Shown here piece by piece: positions 46,961 through 55,603 of a DNA stretch of 64,000 nt (the first letter of the stretch is position 1; each line of letters opens with the position of its first letter). Location: positions 48,501-112,500 of the forward strand of contig CAJHNH020004635.1 of the NCBI GenBank assembly GCA_905116865.2, written 5' to 3'. Below the pieces are notes generated by a model that made no database searches, was not told the DNA's origin, and saw only the letters and a list, made by a program, of their open reading frames with translations. Origin of the DNA: Candidula unifasciata (Eukaryota; Mollusca; Gastropoda; Stylommatophora; Geomitridae). Position numbers and translations under genes: made by a program.

Positions 46961-48140
46961 ATGTTGATTGCAGTGTTTCAGGAAATTAGACATTGCTGTG
47001 ACCATTGCATAGACAGATATCACATTATACAAATCACGGCGCTTCTTTGAATCGTTCCCCAAAATGGCGGCTGTAATATGATGGCGTTCAAAAAGGAGCT
47101 AAATTGGCAAATTTCTGGCCATAAAATATCCAAAAATATCCGAATGCGGGGTCAGTTCTATTAAAAATATATGTGCCTGCTCCGAATAACGAAACAAAAG
47201 CTCTGACAGGGTCTAGGCGATACGTTGCTTGCCGACCTGCTTCTGCGAGTGTGCCTCACCGCCGAGCGTATCCCCCGCGCCGCTGCGCGCGGCGCGGATG
47301 GGGGCTAAACTAGATGGCTGGGACTCACGAGTGGCAGCTACCGCATCTCCTGCAACTTCCTCCAATTACTGTACTCGTGAGTCCCAGGCACCTAGATACG
47401 CTCGGCGATGAGTTTAATCGCGTTTGGCGCATGCCGACAAGTCTGACATCTGCCGCTGTTAAATCCTCCAATCGAAAGAACACAGTATTGCTAATCGGCT
47501 TTTATCGTCTGTAATGTCTCGAAATTGGTCAACGGTCGCTAATATCGTCTGCTAGTATCGTCATCTGCAGAAACGCTCGAAATTTTTGTCAACGGTTGGT
47601 ATTTATCGTCTGCTACTAGTACCGTGTGCAAATGTTGATATTGGTTGTCAAGTAATCCTAATTTTGCCGCGATTTGTTCGTTGGCAGAAAGTCCGTATTT
47701 TAGATAAACGCGAACACCGTCGTTCTGATATTTTTGGAAATTTTATAGCCAGAATGTGGCATGCCGCCATTTTGGGGAATAAATCAAAGAAGCGCCCAAA
47801 TCACTAATTGATTGACAGTCAAGAGGTACAATCATATGCATGTGTTTGCATTAAGCTATTGATTGTATTGATTACAAATATTTTAGGCAGGTGTACATTG
47901 CGCTAGCCATTGGCTGGCAAAGTTATTGAATTGTAAATACTTTACACAAGTTGATTTGAGGTGTCTAGAGAGGTACAATCATTTAAGTTTGGGGTAAAAT
48001 CTTTTATGTTTGTGGCATGAAGTCATTGATTATTTTGATCACCTTCTTTCAAGCAACTATACAGTGCTGTAACTATTGCATAGCGTAGTTATTAAATTAT
48101 TATACACTCCTATAACATTATTCTGGGTTTTGTTGTAATT
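46960..48140. repeat. Decayed ~150-bp tandem array split by the 759-bp TIR element
   Basis: Three diverged copies of a block TTCAGGAAATTAGACATTGC...CCATTGCATAG: near 46977-47025, near 47883-47935 (TTTTAGGCAGGTGTACATTG), and near 48047-48100 (TTCAAGCAACTATACAGTGC). Each is associated with an AGAGGTACAATCAT-like motif. The TIR element 47038-47796 lies between copies 1 and 2. Confidence 0.6.
47038..47796. mobile_element. 759-bp TIR element with perfect 8-bp target duplication
   Basis: The 34-bp terminal inverted repeats match at 31 of 34 positions. Both begin GGCGCTTCTTTGA and, after four variable bases, continue TTCCCCAAAATGGCGGC. Flanking CAAATCAC occurs at 47030-47037 and 47797-47804. GC-rich nested palindromes sit in the middle: GCCGAGCGTATC / GATACGCTCGGC and TGGGACTCACGAG / CTCGTGAGTCCCA, at 47262-47410. 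No transposase. An 8-bp duplication would suit hAT, P or Merlin groups, but the GGCGC terminus matches none I can name. Confidence 0.9.
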
Positions 48141-48171
48141 ACTAATGTTTGTTGCTAAAAATGGGTGGAGT

Positions 48172-48305
48172 TGAGTTATGAATTACCATCACACCATTCA
48201 CATAGGTGCTGGTTCCCCATCATCAGCAGCAAGAACACAGAGTTCCAGTATCAGTGGTTTCAGCTGCAGCATTCTGATTGATCCCTCTTGCCTTTCGTCT
48301 GATCC
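48172..48305 (-). repeat. Family H repeat, copy 4 (diverged)
   Basis: GAGTTGAGTTATGAATTACC, AGAACACAGAGTTCCAGTAT, TTGCCTTTCGTCTGATCCC match copy 1 in the same orientation. Confidence 0.6.
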
Positions 48306-48524
48306 CTTATCACTTCCCGCTGCACATTATGTTTGTTATTTCTTTCCCACTTATGCTCATTATTACAGTGTTTATGCTATGATAAATACCTGCCACTAGG
48401 AATTGTAGTCTAAAATGACAAAGGTACATATTCTGTAGCAAGAGAAGTTCCTAAACACACACGTGCGTGCGTTCACAAACAGACACACATACACAGCTTG
48501 CTGACTGGACACATTTAGAAAATG

Positions 48525-48842
48525 TAATGACCGAAATGTCATGCACTAGAACATGTCATGTCTTCCACTAGAAAATGTTAGAGCTGAAATGTCATGTCTT
48601 CCACTAGAAAATGTAATGACTGAAATGTCATGTCTTCTACTAGAAAATGAAATGACTGAAATGTCATGTCTTCCACTAGAAAATGTAATGGCTGAAATGT
48701 CATGCACTAGAAAATGTCGTGTCTTCCACTAGAAAATGTAATGGCTGAAATCTCATGTCTTCCAATAGAAAATGTAATTACTGAAATGTTTTGTCTTCCA
48801 TTAGAAAATGAAACGACTGAAATGTAATTTTTCCCACTAGAA
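48525..48842. repeat. 36-bp minisatellite, about 8 units
   Basis: The unit is CCACTAGAAAATGTAATGAC plus TGAAATGTCATGTCTT. Some units are truncated (CATGCACTAGAA). Confidence 0.93.
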
Positions 48843-48990
48843 GATGAGCCATCATAAGGCTTTTAACCATATGCCCCTGTTCCCAATTTACTTCTATTTC
48901 TTCTGCTATGAGAGATGCCTCTGTCTGAACGGTAAACTCTTTTGGTGCCAAACAACTCACCATAAGTTTCTATGTCCTTCAACAAATAAT
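48843..48990 (-). repeat. Family L repeat, copy 1
   Basis: Inverse copy of 50480-50635; shared blocks include GGCTTTTAACCATATGCCCC, GAACGGTAAACTCTTTTGGT and CCAAACAACTCACCATAAGT. Confidence 0.7.
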
Positions 48991-49057
48991 ATGAATTGTT
49001 TACTGATTTATATCATGACTGGGTGTTATATTAACACCAGTGGCCGATTTATGCATA

Positions 49058-49252
49058 AGCAGAGAAATGCGGCCTCAATACAGAGAAATGCAATCTTAAT
49101 TAAGCTACAGAGAAATACGGGCTTAGTTAAGCTACAGAGAAATGCGGCCTCAGTTAAGCTACAGAGAAATGCGGCCTCAGTTAAGCTACAGAGAAATGCG
49201 TCCTTAGTTAAGATACAGAGAAATACAGGCTTAGTTAAGCTACAGAGAGATG
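49058..49252. repeat. 27-bp minisatellite, about 8 units
   Basis: The unit is GAGAAATGCGGCCTCAGTTA plus AGCTACA. In-frame period, so the ORF LQRNAASVK repeats by chance. Confidence 0.93.
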
Positions 49253-49400
49253 ATGTCTGAATTCCCTGTCCACACTGCTTAAGAACTTTCAGTGCTAGAA
49301 TTGGCATTATAGGCCATATCTGCACACTCACAAAACCTAATCCAGTCACCAGTGGATGACTGGTCATCATCACCCGTGATGGATAAACAACAACAATTAA
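49253..49400 (+). mobile_element. LINE 3' end, zinc-finger C-terminus, copy 1
   Basis: Reads FPCPHCLRTFSARIGIIGHI, then CTLTKPNPVTSG. This CxxC...RxFxARIGxxxH pattern is common at the C-terminus of some LINE ORF2 proteins. It ends VIITRDG and an AACAACAA tail. Confidence 0.7.
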
Positions 49401-49556
49401 GCTACAACTTAGCGCCTCACAATCTCCAGAGGCCTCAATAATTTTCTTTTTACCATTCAAAGGATTATATAATATAATTTATATAGTTTTTCAAAAATAT
49501 TCTTTATGATTTCTTTTACTAAAATTAAATGACAGTATATTCCATAATCCATATAT

Positions 49557-49790
49557 TTAAAAGTTGAATTCTTCTTTTGTCGTCTCACTGTTGCCAGGTT
49601 GTAACTCATTTTCATGGTTTTTTTTCATTTGTCTTGTGCTTCTCATGTGACCTGAGTGATGGATTCGTTCAACGTTTTTGCAGGTTTCATCTACACCATT
49701 TATCCATCTCTTTCTTGGTCTTCCTCTTACCTTCCTCCCAGATGTTCTACTGTAAAAGAGTCTCACATGCAGTCTAGTCTAGCTGCATTC
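49557..49790 (-). mobile_element. LINE ORF2 C-terminal fragment
   Basis: The minus strand reads SGRKVRGRPRKRWINGVDET, then CKNVERI. The GRPRKRW motif is shared with 12440-12610. Confidence 0.7.
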
Positions 49791-49981
49791 TCACTAGATG
49801 GCCAAGCCATTTCATTCTTTGTCAGTATAATCCAGACATGGTCTGATTCCAACTTTCTCTCTAATCTTGGTGTTATAGCTAGTGTAAATTGAAACGGTAG
49901 GGCCTCATGGCTTTATTCGGTTTAGGGTATCGTCAAGTCTTAATCCAGCCCCGATCAACAGCTTGTATTTGAATTGCCAGC

Positions 49982-50124
49982 TGGGGGGGGGGGGGGGGGG
50001 GGGGGGGTGACCCTGATCCAAATCCACGAAACGGCAACGCATTATGTGTGTATGTGTGTGCGTCTCTCTCTCTCTCTCTTTCTCATTCTTTTTCTATCTA
50101 TCTCTTCTTTCTCTCTTTTTCTCT

Positions 50125-50200
<76 letters not shown>
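49982..50200. repeat. Poly-G tract and (CT)n microsatellite
   Basis: About 25 G at 49982-50007; (CT)n with T interruptions at 50062-50200. A further poly-G lies at 50414-50432. Confidence 0.95.
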
Positions 50201-50479
50201 AAACACGGGCAAAAATGAAATTACAACCTGCACAATCCGTGTTGACTTGCAATAGTGTTGTGTTCAACGAATGGAAGTTGCTTGGTTCATTAATGCATAA
50301 TCTCTGACGTATTTTTGAATGTAAGCCACCTAAGTTCAAGTTATCGCTGGAGCCTGGGCCTGAAGAGCCGTGAACTTGGGTGTTTAGGACAAACATAATT
50401 TACGGAAAAGATGGGGTGGGGGGGGGGGGGGGTTACATAAAACCAGTTCATTCCACTCAGTTGGAGAGAAAGAAGCGGA

Positions 50480-50635
50480 AGGAGTTCACAATCGGAAGGA
50501 CATAGAAACAAATGGTGAGTTGTTTGGCACCGAAAGCGTTTACCGTTCAGACAGAGGCGTCTGTTATAGAAGGTGAAATGGAAGTAAACTAGGAACAGGG
50601 CTATACGGTTAAAAGCTTTGTGAAGCTCATCAAAC
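50480..50635 (+). repeat. Family L repeat, copy 2
   Basis: Inverted relative to 48843-48990. Shared ACAAATGGTGAGTTGTTTGG and CGTTTACCGTTCAGACAGAG. The minus-strand translation of both copies keeps a RLCLNGK.F.CQTTHH.FLC core. Confidence 0.7.
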
Positions 50636-50674
50636 CCTAACATGCATTTATGTACAGTTATGCTTCTCCCTGAG

Positions 50675-50765
50675 TTCTGGAAGAAGATGAAAGTCTAGAA
50701 GTGGATGAACAGTCAGAACCTCCCACCGGAGTTTACAGCTGGTGAACGCGAAAAAGAAGAAGACT
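50675..50765 (+). repeat. Family C repeat, copy 6 (3' part)
   Basis: AGTTCTGGAAGAAGATGAAA, GTGGATGAACAGTCAGAACC, GGAGTTTACAGCTGGTGAAC, ending GAAAAAGAAGAAGA. Confidence 0.8.
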
Positions 50766-50792
50766 TCATTGCACAGGTTTTTTCCTATGCCT

Positions 50793-50794
50793 CC

Positions 50795-50888
<94 letters not shown>
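50793..50888. repeat. (CT)n microsatellite
   Basis: About 96 bp, joined directly to SINE-G. Confidence 0.95.
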
Positions 50889-50890
<2 letters not shown>

Positions 50891-51068
50891 GAGCGGCTGG
50901 CCGCCCGTCGAAAGCATCACACGTACCACAACTCCCATAGCTCCAATGACTATCACCACTGGTCTTATAACAACTACACTCATGAACAGAGCAATGGAGT
51001 CGTGAAACAAACCCACGACTTTCAGAGAGTGAGGCAAATGACCTAACCACTTCGTCACCGAGACCCCA
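50889..51068 (-). mobile_element. SINE family G, copy 1 (tRNA-headed)
   Basis: On the minus strand the head reads GGTGACGAAGTGGTTAGGTC (A-box) and AAAGTCGTGGGTTTGTTTCA (B-box). The body GTCATTGGAGCTATGGGAGT and CTCTGCAG end match 63248-63430. Confidence 0.75.
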
Positions 51069-51214
51069 ATCACGAGCTAGAAAATACATAAGCCAGAAGA
51101 GCTGACAAGAAATCAAGTGTCTTTCTAGCATGCAGTGACGGAAGCAATTTTTTCACAGGGTTTGCTATGTGAGGATGGGCAGCATGCATTTGCCCAGTCA
51201 TCTAAAAAAAACTC

Positions 51215-51440
51215 TAGTTAGTTGAGTATCCCTTTCAGGACGTTGCAGAACCAACTCCGGCATTTTTTTTATTAAGTATGTTTTTTTACGTTAGATAGTT
51301 TGCCATTGCTGACCAAACTGGCGGCTTTCCATACCCCTGTCGAAATTAAGACAAGGCGCTCTGCTGCAAAGTCGTCTGCAGCTGGAATCGAACCGGATGT
51401 CTTGGAATCACGAAGCACCTAGGCCACAGACGCCGACAGA
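51215..51440 (-). mobile_element. SINE family E, copy 2 (fullest)
   Basis: TTTCAGGACGTTGCAGAACC, GATAGTTTGCCATTGCTGAC, then CAGCTGGAATCGAACCGGAT (reversed B box) and CCTAGGCCACAGACGCCGAC (A-box side). Confidence 0.75.
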
Positions 51441-52477
51441 TATACTGCAGCAAAATCTGTTCAACTCGAATTCCAACGGACAGAAAATAGAGTTCATGTT
51501 TAAAAAGTTCCTGTTAACCGGTAACTAAAAATATTAAATCCTTACTCAAACCAAACTTTTGTTCATGTTAACTGAGTGTTCTGCATAATAAATATAAAGG
51601 CTTCCTGTATTAAAAATTATACTGAAGATACTAAAACGAGCATGTATTATCTTATTCTTTATAAATTTCTAGTATAACCATGGCATCTGTTGCATGTATC
51701 TGGTGATGTTATTAATGATGTGTCAAGAGTTATGTAATGGAGTTTATATCAACTCGTCTATCGGCCAGCCAATGGGCGACGCAGTCGCTGTTGAGTGCTG
51801 CGGTGGGGAAATTGTCAGTTTATACAGCTGTATTGTTTGTTTGTTTGAAAAGGAACTAGGCATAACTGTGAGCAGCTTTTAGCAGAAATGAATGTTTAGT
51901 ATTATGAATACATATCAATAATATTTATATGCCACGCTGGCAAGACCTCCGTAATAATTAAATACTGACGATTAAGTGTAATAATAACAAGAACTAAGAA
52001 ATATATAATAGTTTTGAGTAATTATATTAGGAAATCGGTGATAAAAACAATATGAGAAGAAAGTTATGATTTTAAGTAACAGTGGTGAGAACTCTGTGAC
52101 ACTGAAATATTACTAATTATGGGTAATTGTGCTTAAAACTCGTTTACTTCTGTTTTTTCACTGGTAAGAAATATAACTATCATATGTCTAAGGAATAAAT
52201 ATTTCAGCTGGATACAACCTACACAGCAGCAGATCTATCGCTTTTAGTTAGTGGAATTGTTTTTGTATTTAAGTAAATTGGAGACAGAAATGCACATTGA
52301 GTGTTGAATAATATCCAGACAGTTTATAAACTCTTAGTTTTGTTGACACAGTTAATCATCTGTTGAGGAATGTCATTTCCTAAATCATTTTCTACTTTTT
52401 CTTGCACAAAGTTTTGGGAGAATGTAGTTTTCTTTTTTCACTTGGTGTGCTGCTTTGGATTTTAACATGGCGCACAA
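51441..52477. other. Unassigned AT-rich sequence with one odd ORF
   Basis: Mostly AT-rich without shared repeats. A 62-codon frame at 51694-51882 is locally GC-richer (51750-51815) and starts MYLVMLLMMCQELCNGVYIN; it has six Cys. No support as a gene beyond that. Confidence 0.35.
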
Positions 52478-53008
52478 AGTCCCTGGAGACCCTGTTACAA
52501 AGCAGTTTCAACGGACAGAGTCTCTGGAGACCCTGTTACAAAGCAGTTTCAACGGACAGAGTCCCTGGAGACCCTGTTACACAGCAGCTTCAACGGACAG
52601 AGTCCCTGGAGACCCTGTTACATAGCAGCTTCAACGGACAGAGTCCCTGGAGACCCTGTTACACAGCAGCTTCAACGGACAGAGTCTCTGAATACCCTGT
52701 TAAATAGCAGCTTCAACGGACAAAGTTCCTGGAGACCCTGTTACATAGCAGTTTCAACGGACAAAGTCCCTGGAGACCCTGTTACATAGCAGCTTCAACG
52801 GACAAAGTCCCTGGAGACCCTGTTACATAGCAGTTTCAACGGACAGAGTCCCTGGAGACCCTGTTACATAGCAGTTTCAACGGACAAAGTCCCTGGAGAC
52901 CCTGTTACATAGCAGTTTCAACGGACAAAGTCCCTGGAGATCCTGTTACATAGCAGTTTCAACGGACAGAGTCCCTGGAGACCCTGTTACATAGCAGCTT
53001 CAACGGAC
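52478..53008. repeat. 41-bp minisatellite, about 13 units
   Basis: The unit is GTCCCTGGAGACCCTGTTAC plus ATAGCAGTTTCAACGGACAGA. Early units carry AAGCAG or ACAGCAG, later ones ATAGCAG, and AGAGTC/AAAGTC alternate. Confidence 0.97.
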
Positions 53009-53324
53009 ACAAAGGCGACTGTCAGCACGCTTTAGGGAGAGCCTTGAGCACGGCAAGGCACCGAAGAAGCCCTGGTCATTCACTGTACCCTTGTTCGTCT
53101 TCAGATGCCACTGGACTTGGGCAAGAGTCAAATCGACTAACTGCGCAACTTGTCCTCACTTAATTCAAAATCACCGCGCCAGTCATGCTTTCATCCATCT
53201 CTCAAAACGTTCAGTGCTAGAATTGGCCTTCATGGCCATCTAGGCATTCACAAAACGTAATCGTCACCAAGAGATGAAAGGACTGGTCATCATCACTAAT
53301 GATGGACGATAGCAAAACAGCACA
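53009..53324 (+). mobile_element. LINE 3' end, zinc-finger C-terminus, copy 2
   Basis: At 53196-53250 the translation reads KTFSARIGLHGHLGIHKT, the same finger as 49253-49400. The ATGATGGACGATAGC end parallels copy 1. Sequence from 53010 probably belongs to the same element but is too decayed to be sure. Confidence 0.65.
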
Positions 53325-53515
53325 TAGTAGCTAGCATTCTTGCGCTTTGGTGTGGTAGTGTCGTGTTTGAATCCCCACAGAGGTGATGGTTAAACATGAA
53401 CTTGAGTTTGCAGGTTCGTCCAGCCTAAAGGTACCAGGAAATAACGTGGCAAATAAAAGTGGATGCCGTGATATTGCCCACACCACCCACCTGATCAATT
53501 AAAAATATGGGACTC
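53325..53515 (+). mobile_element. SINE family B, copy 11 (diverged)
   Basis: GTTTGAATCCCCACAG (B box), TTGCAGGTTCGTCCAGCCTA, AGGTACCAGGAAATAACGTG, ATATTGCCCACACCACCC. Confidence 0.7.
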
Positions 53516-53929
53516 TTCGTTGTTCGTCCTCTTCATTGTAGATGGATAAATTACTTATTTACGAAGTATTCTATTTTCACTGTTGGATATTCCTGTTTTA
53601 TTTGCTTATTTTGACAACCTATTTGTTTTTATATTACAGTTCCAAATTAGTTAACTTTAGCATCGTAATACATTGTTTATAGTTGTAATATTCTTTGCAT
53701 TTTCAATGGGAATGATCTTAACATCATGGCGATATTGCTTGGATAACAAGCCAGGCTCAACCCACCGAGAGCCGTACAACCATGGGTAAACACCCGGTGA
53801 CACAAAGTACCACTATTCAGATGAGAATCGCCCGGGCACAAGTCCCAGAAACCCCTTTCAGTCGTTCGGTTCTATTAGGGCCCCCGACGACAGCCAGGAT
53901 GGGGCTTTGAAATAACAAAGGCCTAGACC
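53516..53929. other. Unassigned sequence
   Basis: A GC-richer stretch at about 53745-53910. No coding evidence. Confidence 0.4.
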
Positions 53930-54075
53930 TTGTTTAATTGCTTAATAATAATATTTATTATTATTAGGTATATTGCACAGTAGGCTTGAGGCCTACGGGC
54001 CCTTAAAAACTTATAGAGGACACTGAGCCTTCTAAACGATTTCTCTATTGCGTCACGTCTGTCTGATATTCTTCC
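53930..54075 (+). repeat. Family J repeat, copy 1
   Basis: ACCTTGTTTAATTGCTTAAT, ATATTGCACAGTAGGCTTGA, GGCCTACGGGCCCTTAAAAA, CTTATAGAGGACACTG; homologous to 60165-60320. Confidence 0.65.
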
Positions 54076-54269
54076 TTGGATGTCCCCGTTTATCTCGCCA
54101 TAAAAATAGGGGCAGATAGTGAAACATTTCTAACCGGTGTAGTGAATTTGTTTATGTGATCAATTTCTTTACATTTATAGTTGCATATTTATACGATGGG
54201 CATATTTCAGTCGTCAGTTTGCTTTTAATTATCGAAATTAATACAAGATTAATTGTATGATATATCTTC

Positions 54270-54560
54270 TTCTTATAGTCCATTAATGTGAAGTCGGTAT
54301 TCATGTCTATGAACAACCTTCTGTCTCGTGTTAGTTACTTGCGTATCCTTTACAGGACGTTGCAGAACCAACCCCTGCATTTTTTGGCTGTTATCATTTT
54401 TTGGGGGCAAATTTACGTCCAGTAGTTTGCCATTGCTTTCACCACAGGCCTGTTTTCCCCTCCACCTTCTACCGTCACGATGGACTACAGTTTTCTCCTT
54501 CTCATGATATGGCCAAAGAATGTAGATTGCCTCAACCTGATGCGAGCAGTCAGTCCTCTT
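54270..54560 (-). mobile_element. LINE 3' end with (GAA)n tail, split by a SINE-E
   Basis: CTTCTTCTTATAGTCCATTA at the left and GATATGGCCAAAGAATGTAG plus GCGAGCAGTCAGTCCTCTT at the right match 15425-15710. The middle is replaced by the SINE-E at 54330-54443. Confidence 0.65.
54330..54443 (-). mobile_element. SINE family E, copy 3 (5'-truncated, nested)
   Basis: GTTAGTTACTTGCGTATCCT, AGGACGTTGCAGAACCAACC, GTCCAGTAGTTTGCCATTGC. Lacks the tRNA head. Confidence 0.75.
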
Positions 54561-54582
54561 TGTGACTTTATTAAAAAACCGT

Positions 54583-54778
54583 AGATTCAGGTTCTGACGA
54601 AAATGAGCTTTTTTTCTTTAAAAATGACCTTGGCTCCCAGGTCGACCCAGCCTTAAGTAGGTACCAGGTAAAGTCATAGGAAGTAAAAGCAGTCGGTGTG
54701 ATGCTGAATGGTCTTTAAAATGTTGGTCTAAAACTGTATGAAGGCGTGAAAAAGGGTGCTTTACTTTTCTGAGCGATT
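54583..54778 (+). mobile_element. SINE family B, copy 12
   Basis: AATGACCTTGGCTCCCAGGT, CGACCCAGCCTTAAGTAGGT, AAGTAAAAGCAGTCGGTGTG, GAAGGCGTGAAAAAGGGTGC, TTTACTTTT tail. Confidence 0.85.
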
Positions 54779-54929
54779 ATTTCATATGTAACTTGAACTG
54801 AAAGTTACTTTAGACAAGTGTATAATATATGTACTCAACTGTGTGTATATGATACTTTCGTTAGCTTAAGATGAGATGAGAAATTATGTTTGGCTGTAAT
54901 ATGTGTTCAACATTTTATGAGTGGCAACT

Positions 54930-55220
54930 GAGTATTTATAAGAGAAATGTCTGGGCAACCACTGGTGACCAATGAAGATGGCGCTATATTGGAAATATCC
55001 TCAGAAGAAACGAGGAGAGAATTACTAAAATATACAATAACATGGGAAATAAATGAATTAAGCATATTCAAAAGAAACCCTAAAATGATAGTGGAGGAGA
55101 GAGGCCAAAGTTGTTGGATAAGATTCCATCTGTGATACTGAAGGGGTTGCATGGAAAGAACAGAATGGAGGAAACGACTGCGAGCCCTATGTGACATAAA
55201 ATGGTACAACACGACACTGG
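54930..55220 (+). mobile_element. LINE ORF2 relic (linker and 3' end) with (GAT)n tail
   Basis: Translation includes GQPLVTNEDGAILEISSEET, RRELLKYTITWE, typical of the spacer before the reverse transcriptase, followed directly by RTEWRKRLRALCDIKWYNTT near the 3' end. The RT core is deleted. Ends in the GAT repeat. Confidence 0.7.
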
Positions 55221-55262
55221 AGGTGATGATGATGATGATGTTGATGATGATGATGATGATGT

Positions 55263-55293
<31 letters not shown>
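55221..55293. repeat. (GAT)n microsatellite, LINE tail
   Basis: About 73 bp of GAT with GTT interruptions, contiguous with the LINE fragment. Confidence 0.95.
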
Positions 55294-55296
<3 letters not shown>

Positions 55297-55439
55297 AAAA
55301 CCAATATTTACAGTATTTTTGATTAAATTACAACAAAGATGTGATTAATTAATTAGTGTCTAAACAGTCCACTAGTGATTTAAGAATCACAAGTCAAATG
55401 TCCACCTTGCTTTAATATGTAAATTATACTTTAGTCCGG

Positions 55440-55441
<2 letters not shown>

Positions 55442-55489
<48 letters not shown>

Positions 55490-55501
55490 GATATATATAT
55501 A

Positions 55502-55542
<41 letters not shown>
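55442..55542. repeat. (TA)n-(TG)n microsatellite
   Basis: (TA)n with one TATG break, then (TG)n at 55512-55541. Confidence 0.95.
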
Positions 55543-55544
<2 letters not shown>

Positions 55545-55603
55545 CGAATATATATTATGCACTCAAATATTTCCAGAGAAATAAAAAAAATTATTGTGAC
55601 ATT

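Noticed and set aside
47229..47411. 60-codon GC-rich ORF as a gene or CpG-island promoter
   Set aside because: It lies wholly within the palindromic centre of the 759-bp TIR element.
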